64,000 nt of DNA from positions 1 to 64,000 of the forward strand of contig NZ_VFAH01000009.1 of the NCBI RefSeq assembly GCF_008929045.1, in the 5' to 3' direction. Positions 8,883 through 17,844 of the stretch are shown here, piece after piece (positions within the stretch are counted from its first letter, which is position 1; every line of letters starts with the position of its first letter). Position numbers and translations under genes: made by a program. Under the pieces are notes generated by a model that saw nothing but the letters and a program-made list of their open reading frames with translations, ran no database searches and had not been told where the DNA came from. The DNA is from Noviherbaspirillum aerium. Its GTDB lineage: Bacteria > Pseudomonadota > Gammaproteobacteria > Burkholderiales > Burkholderiaceae_D.

Positions 8883-8955
8883 ATTATATTTATAACTGCT
8901 TATAGCTTGAAAACTGTTGTTGATCGTGTGGACGCCACGTGACTGGCATGCCTAT

Positions 8956-11900
8956 ATGCGCGTGGACACGAGAAAAATTTTGCTGCCATTGCATTTGAAG
9001 TGCTATCAGACTCTCAAATCATACTGCCTATTAGTATTGGCGCTAATTTTTCTCTGTCCAATCCTCGCCCACGCCGACAACTGCTCCCCCTGGCGCGGCC
9101 CCCAGAAACAAGCCTGGTTCAACGAATACTTCTTCGGTTCCGGCGGCAGCGCGCCGCCGAACTTCCTCGAAGTCTATTCCATGCACGGCGCCTTTCCCGC
9201 CTCCTGGCAAGGCTGGAGCGTCGATGTCTATTCCTCGAAAGACGTCAAGACCACCTATCCGCTGAATAACTCGACCGCGACCGCATGCACCGTCAGCAAC
9301 AAGACCTGGCTGACGGCCAATGTGCCGGGCGGCTTGCGGCAGCAGAACGCACTTGTCATCCTCAAGGACGGGGATGGAAAATATGTCGATGCCTTCGTCT
9401 TCGACAACAATCCTGGAAAACTGCCGGAGCCCTGGCCAGGAGACGCTTCCCTGAACTGGTTCAACGGCCTGGCGAACGCGAGCACCGGTTGCAAGCCTTT
9501 GGCCGACGCGCTGACATCGCAGGCGGCCACTTCTGCCACCAAGCCGCAGCAGTACAACATGCTGGTGCTGGGCAATTACGGCAACAAGGACATGGCGCGC
9601 GATCCGGACGGCGGGCCGGTCTGGGACCTGACCAGCAATACCGGCGCCGGCACTACCTACACCCAGTGCGTCAGCAACAATACCAACTTCACCAAGACCG
9701 TCGACAATTCCCAGCCGACCCCGGGCAGCACCGTCACCTATACCCTCAACCTGGCGAATACCGGCTCCTCCTCGATGACCGGCGTGCAGATCATCGACAA
9801 CCTGCCGCCGACGCTGACCTATATCTCGGCCACCTCGAGCAATCCCGCCGATCCGCCGGTGGTCGTCGGCAGCTATACGACGGTCAATCCGAACACGACG
9901 ACTGGTGAGTCGATCACGGCGCCGACGGTCACCTGGTCGCCGGCGGCGGTCGCGGGCGGAACGGTGTCCAAGCTGTACATCAAGATGCAGATACCGGCGA
10001 ACGCGACGCCGGGCCACAGCTTCGTCAACACCGCGCGCACCGTCGGCCTCGATTCCAACCAGACCGACTTCGCGAACATCACCATCGGCTCGCCCAATAC
10101 GCCCAGCTTCGCGATCAGCGTCAGCCCGGCCTCAAGCACCACCTGCACCAGTTCGCCGCTGCTGGGCCCGAAGGTCACCATCACGGCGATGAGCGCCGCC
10201 AATGGAGGCGGCGTGCCGCTGACCAGCTATAACGGCGTCGTCACTCTCACCGCGTCGACGCCCAATCCGAAGTGGTACAACAGCAACGGCACGGCGCTGT
10301 CAGGCAACACCGTGCAGCTGACCAACGGCACGGTCTCGCTCTACCTGCTCGACCCGGTGGAAGAGACCTTTACCGTGTCGGCGCTGGATGCCGTGTATGC
10401 GGGGGATACCTATGTCATGACCGGCTCCTCCGGCAATATCACCTTCACCAGCGATACCACCGGCATCACGCTCACCGACATCGACGCGCTGACCCCGGCC
10501 TACGGCGCGGTCGCCGGACGGCCCCACGCGATACGGGCGACATTGTCGAACTGCGGAGCGCTGTCCACCACGACCGCAGCGTACAGCGGCACGATCCGCT
10601 ACGTGCCCGGGATTAACCATCCCACAGGCGCCGCCGGCCCGACAATCAATACGGCCTCGGCCTCCTGCCCCGGCGCAATAACGCCTCCGCTGACCACGAG
10701 CGGAACGCCGATCACGCTCAATTTCGTAGCGGGGCGAGCGACCTTTTATCTGTGCACCACCGACGTCGGGCAGTATGCATTGAACCTGTCGCTGAACCTG
10801 AACGGCACCAATGGCACTCCCGTCACCGGCGCATCGTCCGATTTCACGGTGCGGCCGTTCGCGATCACGGCGACCGGATTTGCCAGGGCCGGGGTCGCCA
10901 ATCCGGCTGGAAACTCCGCCTTCGCCAGGGCCGGCGCGAAATTCTCCGGAACACTCAAGGCATGGCCCTGGCTGGCAAGCGCAGATGGCGAGACGAATGC
11001 CACCGGACTCGCAAAGGGCAATGGCATTCCGGACAATTCGGTCACCGCAGCGACGATTGCGACCGCTAATTTAACGCCCACCCCCAAATTCACCGGCACG
11101 ACCAACAACGCCGGCGTGGTCAATCTGATCCCGGCAGTGGCTCCACCGGCGGGGGCGCCTGCCGATACCTCGACCTATGTGCTGGGCAGCGTGTCGCCCG
11201 CCACGGCGACGCTGGCTTCCGGCGCGGTCACACTGAACGACGCCATCAGCTACAGCGAAGTCGGCAATTTCCAGTTCGGCGGCGTGGCAGGCAGCGGCAC
11301 GACGAAATACGCGGTCACCAACTATCTTGGCGCCGCCGGTGTCAATGTGCCGATACTCAGCGATGTGGTGGGGCGCATCACGCCGGATCACTTTACGGTG
11401 AGCGCGCCTTCCATCGTCCGCAGGCCGACCTGCAGCGCCGGCTCCAGCTTCACCTACATGGATGAACCGTTCAACATCACCTTCAGGCTGACCGCCCGCA
11501 ACGCCAGCGGACAGGCGACGTTGAACTATCGGAACAGCTATGCTTTTTTCAATCCTGTCGTCGCCGAACCGACTGCCGCGACGCAAATGTGGAGGTCGAT
11601 GGCTGTCGCAGCGGGCGGGTCGGTCGGACTTGGCGCACTGGATGTCGAGGGTGACTTGTCGACACGGCTTGCGGTCGCCAACCCGTCGGCGTCCGGCTGG
11701 GTCAATGGCGAGAATGAGATTGGCGCAATCGTCACATTTGCGCGCGCAGCGGCTCTGGACGGACCCTTTGAAAACCTCGCCATCGGCATTGCTCCGCGCG
11801 ACGGCGACGGCATCACCCTGAAAACCTCGGACCTGACGCTCAGTGGCAACCGGTTCCCGCTGGGCACCAGCAGGCTGCGTTTCGGCCGCCTGAATGTGTT

Positions 11901-12354
11901 CAGCAATACCGTCTCGGGGCGCACCAATCTCACCTTGCCGGTACAGGCCCAGTTCTGGAGCGGGCGCTCATGGGTGGTGAATTCGCAAGATGATTGCACC
12001 ATTATTCCGGCGACCGCCATTCGTCCAAACAGCTATCGCGATGCGCGCAGCGCCGCGACCACCGCATGGCCGGTCACTATCGGCGGGGACGTGAACCTTG
12101 CCGGCGGCCAGGGCGCCATCACCCTGACGCGCCCGGCCGGCATCACCTCGGGAACGGTGGACATCTGCATCGATCTCGGCGCCGATCCTGCCAGCGGCGT
12201 TGCCTGCACCGCCGGCACGCCATCCAATCAACCCTTCCTCAAAGGCCGCTGGACAACGGGCAACACGTTCCGGAACGATCCCTTCGGCCGCGCGAGCTTC
12301 GGTGTCTACACGCCCGAAACCCGGCGCACCGTGCATGTGCGGGAGCTGTTTTGA
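8956..12354 (+). CDS. mshQ: Large MshQ-like secreted adhesin
   Basis: A protein of about 1132 residues, probably exported. The hydrophobic stretch SYCLLVLALIFLCPILAHA is a signal peptide. Residues 50-240 resemble an N-terminal adhesin domain. About 250-380 is a DUF11-type repeat (TKTVDNSQPTPGSTVTYTLN ... NTGSSSMTGVQIIDNLP). The C-terminal 400 residues match MshQ (DUF6701-like), including LRFGRLNVFSNTVSG, LPVQAQFWSGRSWVVNSQDD and the final RTVHVRELF. The start is uncertain: ATG 8956 is preferred because it puts the signal peptide near the N-terminus, but TTG 8917 is in frame and neither has a clear ribosome binding site. It probably acts as a pilus-associated or surface adhesin. In Vibrio, mshQ lies at the 3' end of the locus, not between mshA and mshC. 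Confidence 0.75.
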   Translation: MRVDTRKILLPLHLKCYQTLKSYCLLVLALIFLCPILAHADNCSPWRGPQKQAWFNEYFFGSGGSAPPNFLEVYSMHGAFPASWQGWSVDVYSSKDVKTTYPLNNSTATACTVSNKTWLTANVPGGLRQQNALVILKDGDGKYVDAFVFDNNPGKLPEPWPGDASLNWFNGLANASTGCKPLADALTSQAATSATKPQQYNMLVLGNYGNKDMARDPDGGPVWDLTSNTGAGTTYTQCVSNNTNFTKTVDNSQPTPGSTVTYTLNLANTGSSSMTGVQIIDNLPPTLTYISATSSNPADPPVVVGSYTTVNPNTTTGESITAPTVTWSPAAVAGGTVSKLYIKMQIPANATPGHSFVNTARTVGLDSNQTDFANITIGSPNTPSFAISVSPASSTTCTSSPLLGPKVTITAMSAANGGGVPLTSYNGVVTLTASTPNPKWYNSNGTALSGNTVQLTNGTVSLYLLDPVEETFTVSALDAVYAGDTYVMTGSSGNITFTSDTTGITLTDIDALTPAYGAVAGRPHAIRATLSNCGALSTTTAAYSGTIRYVPGINHPTGAAGPTINTASASCPGAITPPLTTSGTPITLNFVAGRATFYLCTTDVGQYALNLSLNLNGTNGTPVTGASSDFTVRPFAITATGFARAGVANPAGNSAFARAGAKFSGTLKAWPWLASADGETNATGLAKGNGIPDNSVTAATIATANLTPTPKFTGTTNNAGVVNLIPAVAPPAGAPADTSTYVLGSVSPATATLASGAVTLNDAISYSEVGNFQFGGVAGSGTTKYAVTNYLGAAGVNVPILSDVVGRITPDHFTVSAPSIVRRPTCSAGSSFTYMDEPFNITFRLTARNASGQATLNYRNSYAFFNPVVAEPTAATQMWRSMAVAAGGSVGLGALDVEGDLSTRLAVANPSASGWVNGENEIGAIVTFARAAALDGPFENLAIGIAPRDGDGITLKTSDLTLSGNRFPLGTSRLRFGRLNVFSNTVSGRTNLTLPVQAQFWSGRSWVVNSQDDCTIIPATAIRPNSYRDARSAATTAWPVTIGGDVNLAGGQGAITLTRPAGITSGTVDICIDLGADPASGVACTAGTPSNQPFLKGRWTTGNTFRNDPFGRASFGVYTPETRRTVHVRELF

Positions 12355-12839
12355 AACCGGCGGGACGGAGCTGCATCCGACGGCCGGCGACAGCCGGTTT
12401 CACGCTGGCCGAACTGGTCATGGTGCTGGTACTGGTCGGCCTGCTTGCCGTCGTGGCTCTTCCCAGGTTTTCCGGCAGCTCGGAATTCCGCAACATTGCT
12501 TTCCGCGATGAAGTCGCGGCCGCATTGCGCTATGCGCAGAAGTCGGCGGTCAGCCATCGCCGCCTGGTCTGCGCCGTATTCACCGCCAACAGCGTCACCC
12601 TGCGGATCGCCGCAAGCAATCCCGCCGCCGCCTGCGGCAGCGCGACGCTCAATGGCCCCGATGGCAAGACCGCTTTCGCGCAGGCCGCCAGCGACCTGAT
12701 GGCCAGCGGCCTTCCTGCCCTCCATTTCCAGCCTTCGGGCGTGGTGACATCGGCGGACGGTGTCGTGACGACCCATACCATCAGCATCAGCGGCGCTTCC
12801 CCCGTGACCGTCGTCGGAGCGACCGGCCATGTTGAATAA
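12351..12839 (+). CDS. mshC: MshC-like minor pseudopilin (GspH/FimT type)
   Basis: A 162-residue prepilin-like protein. The start is TTG 12351, which overlaps the stop of the adhesin gene and has GGGAG seven bases upstream. The basic leader MKPAGRSCIRRPATAG is followed by FTLAELVMVLVLVGLLAVVA with Glu5. Next comes VALPRFSGSSEFRN and FRDEVAAALRYAQKSAVSHRR, the GspH/FimT pattern of minor pseudopilins that start pilus assembly. Two cysteines (VCAVF, ACGSA) are present. It overlaps mshD by 11 bp, as expected in a tightly coupled minor-pilin operon. Confidence 0.82.
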   Translation: MKPAGRSCIRRPATAGFTLAELVMVLVLVGLLAVVALPRFSGSSEFRNIAFRDEVAAALRYAQKSAVSHRRLVCAVFTANSVTLRIAASNPAAACGSATLNGPDGKTAFAQAASDLMASGLPALHFQPSGVVTSADGVVTTHTISISGASPVTVVGATGHVE

Positions 12840-13332
12840 ACGCCAGCGGGGCATGACCCTGTTCGAACTCGTGCTGGCCATCGTGATCCTCGGGATCGGC
12901 GTGGCGGGCGTGATGACGGCCTTCACAGTAGTGGTCAGCCGCAGCGTCGATCCGCTGGTGCAGAAGCAGATGCTGGCGATCGCCGAAGGCATGATGGAGG
13001 AAATCGTCCTGCTGCCGTTCGCGGCGGAAGGCGCGGCGCCGGCCAACGGCCCGGGGCCGTGCGGCGCGCGCAGCGCATTCAATGACGTTCTCGATTACCA
13101 CAACCTGCAGACCGTCGGCGGCGTCTGCACCGTGGACGGCACGGTGGTGCCCAACCTGGCATCGTATAACGTGGGCGTGCAGATCAATCAGAACGGCAGC
13201 CTGGCCACCGTGTCCGGCACGGGAAGCCTGACGGGAGCGCATGTGTATGAGATCACGGTCACGGTCACGCACGGCGCCGACAGCTTCCGCCTGCATGGCT
13301 GGCGCACCAACTATGCGAATGGACTACTGTGA
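12829..13332 (+). CDS. mshD: MshD-like minor pilin (PilV type)
   Basis: A 167-residue minor prepilin. The short leader MLNKRQRG precedes MTLFELVLAIVILGIGVAGV, a class III prepilin site with Met1 and Glu5 followed by the IGVAGVM stretch typical of PilV/GspI-like subunits. DPLVQKQMLAIAEGMMEEI is the usual amphipathic continuation of the N-terminal helix. It overlaps mshC upstream and mshO downstream. Probable role: part of the initiating tip complex of the MSHA pilus in the periplasm. Confidence 0.85.
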   Translation: MLNKRQRGMTLFELVLAIVILGIGVAGVMTAFTVVVSRSVDPLVQKQMLAIAEGMMEEIVLLPFAAEGAAPANGPGPCGARSAFNDVLDYHNLQTVGGVCTVDGTVVPNLASYNVGVQINQNGSLATVSGTGSLTGAHVYEITVTVTHGADSFRLHGWRTNYANGLL

Positions 13333-13334
13333 CC

Positions 13335-14279
13335 ATGCGCAACCACCGTCACCGCCATCGCTTTCGCCGCCATGCCGCGCATCGCCGCAACCGCCGGCAA
13401 GGCGGCTTTACCCTGTTCGAACTCGTCATCGTCATTGTCCTGACCGGCATCATCGCGTCCTCCCTGGTCGTCTTCTTCACGCCGGCGGTCAAGGCGTATT
13501 TCGATTCACGGCGCCGGGCGGAGCTGACCGACAGCGCCGATACCGCGCTGCGCCGCATGGCCCGCGACATCCGGCTGGCGGTGCCGAACTCGATCCGCAG
13601 CCCCAACACGCAATGCTTCGAACTGCTGCCGACGCTGACCGGCGGGCGCTACCGCATGGGACCGCACACGGCCATGGATGCGGCAGCCTCCTGTCCCGCC
13701 GAGCCCAACCCGGCCAGCGCGAGTTGCAGCGCGCCGCTCGATACCTCACAGCCCTCCACCGGCTTCGACGTGCTTTCACCGCTGTCGGCCGTGCCCTCCA
13801 TCGGAGATCTGGTCGTCGTCGGCAACCAGGATGCCAATGAAGTGTATGCCGGCCAGAGCGTTGCGGCGATCACCGGCGTCACCACGCCGAATGCCGCGTT
13901 CGGCACCAGCCGCCTTTCCTTCGGTTCGCAGCAGTTCCCGGTCGGTTATGACGGCGGACGGTTTTCCATCGTCCCCGGCAATGGCGGCGCGCCGGCGGTG
14001 TTTTACATCTGCGCCAACGCGACCGGCATCGACGCCAATGGGAACGGCACCGGCACGCTGTTTCGCCTGAACAGAGCTCTTGTTCCGGCGTTCCCCACCG
14101 CCTGCCCGGCAACCGGCGGCGCGGCGGTGCTGGCCACCAATGTGCGCAGCTGCAATCTCGTCTACAGCCCGAACGGCGGCACGCAGCAGCGCGGCTTCGT
14201 ATCGATGCAGATCGAACTGACAAGAGCGTTCGAAACCGTATCCCTGTCGTTCGGCGCCCATGTGGACAATGTGCCATGA
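13335..14279 (+). CDS. mshO: MshO-like minor pilin (PilW/GspJ type)
   Basis: A protein of about 314 residues with a long, very basic leader (many His and Arg) ending in RQGG, then FTLFELVIVIVLTGIIASSL with Glu5. The helix continues TPAVKAYFDSRRRAELTDSADTALRRMARDIRLAVPNS, the PilW/GspJ pattern. The remainder is a Cys-containing pseudopilin domain. Start choice: ATG 13335, or GTG 13329 which overlaps the mshD stop and adds two residues; neither has a ribosome binding site, so coupling to mshD is likely. It overlaps mshP by 4 bp (ATGA). Confidence 0.83.
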   Translation: MRNHRHRHRFRRHAAHRRNRRQGGFTLFELVIVIVLTGIIASSLVVFFTPAVKAYFDSRRRAELTDSADTALRRMARDIRLAVPNSIRSPNTQCFELLPTLTGGRYRMGPHTAMDAAASCPAEPNPASASCSAPLDTSQPSTGFDVLSPLSAVPSIGDLVVVGNQDANEVYAGQSVAAITGVTTPNAAFGTSRLSFGSQQFPVGYDGGRFSIVPGNGGAPAVFYICANATGIDANGNGTGTLFRLNRALVPAFPTACPATGGAAVLATNVRSCNLVYSPNGGTQQRGFVSMQIELTRAFETVSLSFGAHVDNVP

Positions 14280-14776
14280 AGCGCCGCGCTGACTCCGGCT
14301 TCGGCGCGATCGCCGCCATCATGGTGCTGGTCATCCTGGCCGCGCTGGCCGGCGCCATCATGAAATTCGGCACCACGCAGCACCTGAGCAGCGCCCAGGA
14401 CATGCAGTCCGCCCGCGCATGGCAGGCGGCGAAGGCCGGCACGGAATGGGGTTTGTACCAGGCCTTCCAGAACGGCGGCATATGGCACGCCGCCGGCGCC
14501 TGCAACGGCGCGGCCAGCCGGCGGACGCTCGACCTGAGCGCGCACACCGGCTTTCGCGTCACCGTGCAATGCAATCCCACCGCCACCTACGCGGAAGGCG
14601 AATCGGCCATCGGCACCGCACAGCAGGTGAGGGGATTTCAGATCGTGGCAACGGCATGCAACTCGGCCGGGACCTGTCCGGACGATACGGCGGCGGTCAC
14701 CGCGGGTTACGTCGAGCGGGTGCGGCAGGTCATTGCCTTCTGCCCGGTGGGCACCGGGGCAGGGCAATGTCCGTGA
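14276..14776 (+). CDS. mshP: MshP-like pilus accessory protein (PilX type)
   Basis: A 166-residue protein, coupled to mshO by an ATGA overlap. The basic N-terminus MKRRADSGFGAIAAIMVLVI is followed by LAALAGAIMKFGTTQHLSSAQDMQSARAWQAAKAG. This is the MshP/PilX pattern: a prepilin-like helix lacking a strict E5 and leading to the AWQAAKAGTEW motif. The C-terminal domain carries four to five cysteines. It ends the first MSHA block; a gap of 147 bp with a promoter-like sequence follows. Confidence 0.82.
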   Translation: MKRRADSGFGAIAAIMVLVILAALAGAIMKFGTTQHLSSAQDMQSARAWQAAKAGTEWGLYQAFQNGGIWHAAGACNGAASRRTLDLSAHTGFRVTVQCNPTATYAEGESAIGTAQQVRGFQIVATACNSAGTCPDDTAAVTAGYVERVRQVIAFCPVGTGAGQCP

Positions 14777-14865
14777 TGCCGCGCCTGATATTTCAAGACA
14801 GGAAAACCATTCCGGCAACTTCGTCCGGAATGCCACGCCGCAGGCATCAACCAAGGGAAAATTGA

Positions 14866-14894
14866 TTGACAGCATGGGCTTAATCCCATAACTT
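14866..14894 (+). promoter_or_regulatory. mshI: Candidate sigma-70 promoter for the second MSHA block (mshI onward)
   Basis: TTGACA at 14866-14871, a 17-bp spacer and TAACTT at 14889-14894. The -35 is perfect and the -10 matches 3 of 6 positions including the first two and the last. Transcription would begin about 23 bases before the mshI ATG. It suggests that mshI-J-K-L-M-N can be transcribed apart from the pilin block. Confidence 0.5.
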
Positions 14895-14923
14895 CAAGTC
14901 GTTTCTAAACCCCGGCGCACGGC

Positions 14924-15871
14924 ATGTTTTCCTTTGCAAAAAATAAAAAGAATCCGGGATGGATGGCCATTAGCTTGCAGGACGACGGCGTTTATGCAGC
15001 CCACATCACGCGGCCTGACAACGCCAGGCCGATCGTCGAGCTGGCCGCCTTCCAGGGACTCGACGGATCCTCGCACGACCAGGGCCTGGAAAAGCTGGCC
15101 AGGGAAGTCGGCGCATCGCGCTATCGCTGCGCCACGCTGCTGCAGTCGGGCGATTACCAGATGCTGTCGGTCGATGCGCCGTCCGTGCCCGCCGAAGAGT
15201 TGAAGGGCGCGATCCGCTGGCGCATCAAGGACATGCTGGATTTCCCTGTCGACGAGGCGACGGTCGACGTGCTCAACATCCCCGCCGACAAGAATGGCGG
15301 CAACCGCAGCCAGGCCATGTACGCCGTCGCCGCGCGCAACGCCATCGTGCAGAAACGCCAGGAACTGATGGCCAGGGCCAAGGTGCCGCTTGCCGTGATC
15401 GACATTCCCGAAATGGCGCAGCGCAACCTGTCGGCCCTGCTGGCCCAGGAAGGGCGCGGGCTTGCCTTTCTGTCATTCGGCGGCGAAGGCGGGCTGCTGA
15501 CCGTCACCTATGCCGGCGAGCTGTACCTGAGCCGCCGCATCGACGTGCCGTTCTCCCAATTGCAGCAGGCCTACGGCGATGCGCTGACGTCCTGCCACGA
15601 GCGCATCACGCTCGAGCTGCAGCGCTCTCTCGATCATTTCGAGCGCCAGTACGGTTTCATTACCGTGGCCCGGCTGGTGCTGTCGCCGATGGGAGAGGCC
15701 GGCGAAGCCCTGCGCAACTATCTCTCATCCAACCTGTATGTGGCCGCCGAAACCCTGGATCTGGCCGGCATTCTCGATCTGTCGCGCGTGCCCGACCTGG
15801 CGTCCATGCAGTCGCAGCAGAAATATCTGCTGACGCTCGGCGCCGCGCTGCGGCAAGAGGTGGCCGCATGA
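14924..15871 (+). CDS. mshI: MSHA biogenesis protein MshI (PilM-like)
   Basis: A 315-residue protein related to the actin-like PilM of the type IV pilus alignment complex. PilM forms a cytoplasmic ring that binds the N-terminus of PilN. The opening MFSFAKNKKNPGWMAISLQDDGV and the segment SVPAEELKGAIRWRIKDMLDFPVDEATVDVLNIP are typical of MshI. No transmembrane segment is visible. The stop codon overlaps the start of the PilN-like gene (ATGA), a conserved coupling in such operons. No good ribosome binding site precedes the ATG. Confidence 0.85.
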   Translation: MFSFAKNKKNPGWMAISLQDDGVYAAHITRPDNARPIVELAAFQGLDGSSHDQGLEKLAREVGASRYRCATLLQSGDYQMLSVDAPSVPAEELKGAIRWRIKDMLDFPVDEATVDVLNIPADKNGGNRSQAMYAVAARNAIVQKRQELMARAKVPLAVIDIPEMAQRNLSALLAQEGRGLAFLSFGGEGGLLTVTYAGELYLSRRIDVPFSQLQQAYGDALTSCHERITLELQRSLDHFERQYGFITVARLVLSPMGEAGEALRNYLSSNLYVAAETLDLAGILDLSRVPDLASMQSQQKYLLTLGAALRQEVAA

Positions 15872-16740
15872 GCCAGCAGATCAATCTGTTTAATCCGGCG
15901 CTGCTCAGGCGCAAGCAGCACCTGTCGGCGTTGACGATGGCGCAGGGCATGGCGGTCATTCTCGTCGGCGCGGCGGCGCTTGCCGGTTATGCCCACGTGC
16001 AGACCCGGACCCTGACGGAGCAGGCATCGTCGGTGTCCGCCCGGCTCGGCGCGGCCAAGGCCCAGCTTGCCACGGTGATGGCGCAGAATGCGCCGCGCGA
16101 GAGAAGCAAGGATCTGGAAGCCGAGCTGCAGCGGCTGGAAACCGAGATCGCCGCGCAGCGCAAGGCATTCGATATCGTGCGCCAGGGCGGCGTCGGCGAT
16201 ACCAAAGGCTATTCCGCCTACCTGCAGGCATTCTCCCGCCAGATCGTGGACGGACTGTGGCTCACCGGATTCACCATCGACAGCGTCGGCAGGCGCATGG
16301 AACTGCAGGGCCGCGCCCTGCAGCCGGAACTGGTGCCGGCCTACATTCACCGGCTCGGGCAGGAGCCGGCGATGCGGGGAAGATCCTTCGCGCAGCTGAT
16401 GATGTCCAGGCCGGAAGTGGAAGCGGGGGCGCAGAAGAATGACCAGGGCGCCGGCGACGCTGCCCCAGGCCGGCGCGTGCCCGCGAAATACCTGGAGTTC
16501 GTGCTGAAGTCTTCCGTCGATGCCGGCGGCGGCCAGCCGGGCAGCGACACGGGCCGGGATACGGGCCGGGATACGGGCAGGAATGCGGGTAGGGATACGG
16601 GCAGGGACATCAGCAAGGAAATCGGCAAGAATGCAACGCAGGCGAAAGACCTGTTGCAGGCCTTGCCCGCGCTGACGCCTGGCGGGGCCGCCGCGCCGGG
16701 CGGGCTGCCCAACTTGCGGGACATGGCGGGAGCGCACTAG
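15868..16740 (+). CDS. PilN-like MSHA biogenesis protein with a C-terminal DTGR repeat
   Basis: A 290-residue bitopic inner-membrane protein. The N-terminus MSQQINLFNPALLRRKQHLS is the PilN-type cytoplasmic motif that docks onto PilM/MshI. One membrane helix follows (about residues 25-48, MAVILVGAAALAGYAHVQ), then a coiled coil (about 50-105) and a ferredoxin-like periplasmic domain. The C-terminal tail (about 215-290) is unusual: it contains five tandem DTGR/NAGR units encoded by a 12-bp repeat and then a Gly/Pro/Ala-rich end. In other MSHA loci this slot is described as a second MshI-type gene. Confidence 0.8.
   Translation: MSQQINLFNPALLRRKQHLSALTMAQGMAVILVGAAALAGYAHVQTRTLTEQASSVSARLGAAKAQLATVMAQNAPRERSKDLEAELQRLETEIAAQRKAFDIVRQGGVGDTKGYSAYLQAFSRQIVDGLWLTGFTIDSVGRRMELQGRALQPELVPAYIHRLGQEPAMRGRSFAQLMMSRPEVEAGAQKNDQGAGDAAPGRRVPAKYLEFVLKSSVDAGGGQPGSDTGRDTGRDTGRNAGRDTGRDISKEIGKNATQAKDLLQALPALTPGGAAAPGGLPNLRDMAGAH
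16546..16617 (+). repeat. 12-bp tandem repeat inside the PilN-like gene
   Basis: Five in-frame 12-bp units with consensus GATACGGGCMGG at 16546-16605, followed by a diverged sixth unit. They encode DTGR-DTGR-DTGR-NAGR-DTGR and then DISK. Because the unit is a multiple of three, copy-number change would alter the length of the linker and not the frame. Confidence 0.8.
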
Positions 16741-17448
16741 ATGATGAAGGCATACTGGAAAAAATTCGAGCGCCTGGTCGAGGCCCGCAGCATGCGCGAG
16801 CGGCTGATGCTGTTCGCCATCGCGGCCCTGCTTCTCGTGACCGTGGCCGACCGCCTGTTCATCGGGCCGCAGTTCGCGAGCCAGCAGCAGCTGTCGCAGA
16901 AGATCAAGGCCGATCAGCTGCAGCTCGACTCGATTCACGCCGAGATAAAGAACCGCATCAGCGCCCACCAGGTGGACCCGGACGCCGCCGTCAAGCTGCG
17001 TCTCGCCCAGCTCAACGAACAGCGCATCCAGATGCGCAACCAGCTGGAGGGCATGCAGAACGGGCTGGTATCGCCGGACCGGATGGCGGTCATGCTGGAA
17101 GATCTGCTGAAACGGGACGGCAAGCTGCGCCTGAAATCGCTGAAGACGCTGCCGGTGGCGTCGCTTGCGGAATCGATCGACGGCAGCGCCGCGCCGGCCG
17201 GGACGCCGAAGCCGGCCGCCGACAAGGCCGCTCCCCGGGCTGCGGGAGAAACGGTGTACAAGCACGGCGTCGAGATCGTGGTGGAGGGCGGCTATGCCGA
17301 TATCGCGCACTATCTCGCCGAACTCGAGCGCATGCCCTGGCAGCTGTTCTGGGCCGGCACGCGCCTGGATGTGGAGGCATATCCGACGGCCCGGCTGACT
17401 TTGACGCTTTTTACTCTCAGCCTCGACAAATCATGGCTAAACATTTGA
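16741..17448 (+). CDS. mshJ: MSHA biogenesis protein MshJ (PilO-like)
   Basis: A 235-residue bitopic inner-membrane protein. A cytoplasmic N-terminus (KKFERLVEARSMRERLMLF) precedes one membrane helix (about residues 24-42) and a periplasmic coiled coil (about 45-110). A small globular domain follows, ending in LTLTLFTLSLDKSWLNI. The ERLVEARSMRERL opening and the final SWLNI are typical of MshJ. It is the PilO-like partner of the preceding PilN-like protein. The ATG directly follows the previous stop, and its 3' end overlaps mshK by 16 bp. Confidence 0.85.
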   Translation: MMKAYWKKFERLVEARSMRERLMLFAIAALLLVTVADRLFIGPQFASQQQLSQKIKADQLQLDSIHAEIKNRISAHQVDPDAAVKLRLAQLNEQRIQMRNQLEGMQNGLVSPDRMAVMLEDLLKRDGKLRLKSLKTLPVASLAESIDGSAAPAGTPKPAADKAAPRAAGETVYKHGVEIVVEGGYADIAHYLAELERMPWQLFWAGTRLDVEAYPTARLTLTLFTLSLDKSWLNI

Positions 17449-17843
17449 GTAAAACGTTCAAAACCGTCACAATGGCCGTCGTCTGCGCCATGGGTTTGTC
17501 CATGACGGAACTGGCGGCAGGACAGGGCATGCCGGACCCGACGCGGCCGCCGAACATCGTCAGCGAACCGGAGCGCGTCCAGAACACTGGCCCTGCCGTG
17601 CCGCAGGTGCAATCCATCCTGATTTCGCCCACCCGCAGGGTGGCGACGATCGACGGGCGGACCGTGAGCGTCGGCGATACGGTCGGCGATGCGCGCGTCA
17701 CCAGGATTCTGGAAAGCGAGGTCGTGCTTGGCACAGGAAAGGAACAGCGGGTATTGAAGCTTTTCCCCGGGATTGAGAAGCAGCGTGCGCCGGGCCGCAG
17801 GAATGCAGGGCAGGCAGTGGTGCATAGTGAAGGTAAGAGATAG
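17433..17843 (+). CDS. mshK: MSHA biogenesis protein MshK (PilP-like)
   Basis: A 136-residue exported protein with signal peptide VTMAVVCAMGLSMTELAAG, followed by the short motif MPDPTRPPN shared by MshK proteins. The C-terminal domain (VQSILISPTRRVATIDGRTVSVGDTVGDARVTRI) is the small PilP/GspC-like homology-region fold that contacts the secretin. Length and location just before the secretin gene agree with MshK. Confidence 0.83.
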   Translation: MAKHLSKTFKTVTMAVVCAMGLSMTELAAGQGMPDPTRPPNIVSEPERVQNTGPAVPQVQSILISPTRRVATIDGRTVSVGDTVGDARVTRILESEVVLGTGKEQRVLKLFPGIEKQRAPGRRNAGQAVVHSEGKR

Positions 17844-17844
17844 A

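Noticed and set aside
16546-16617. CRISPR-like array
   Set aside because: The 12-bp units are in tandem without spacers and in frame in a coding sequence. No CRISPR array or cas gene is present in the window.
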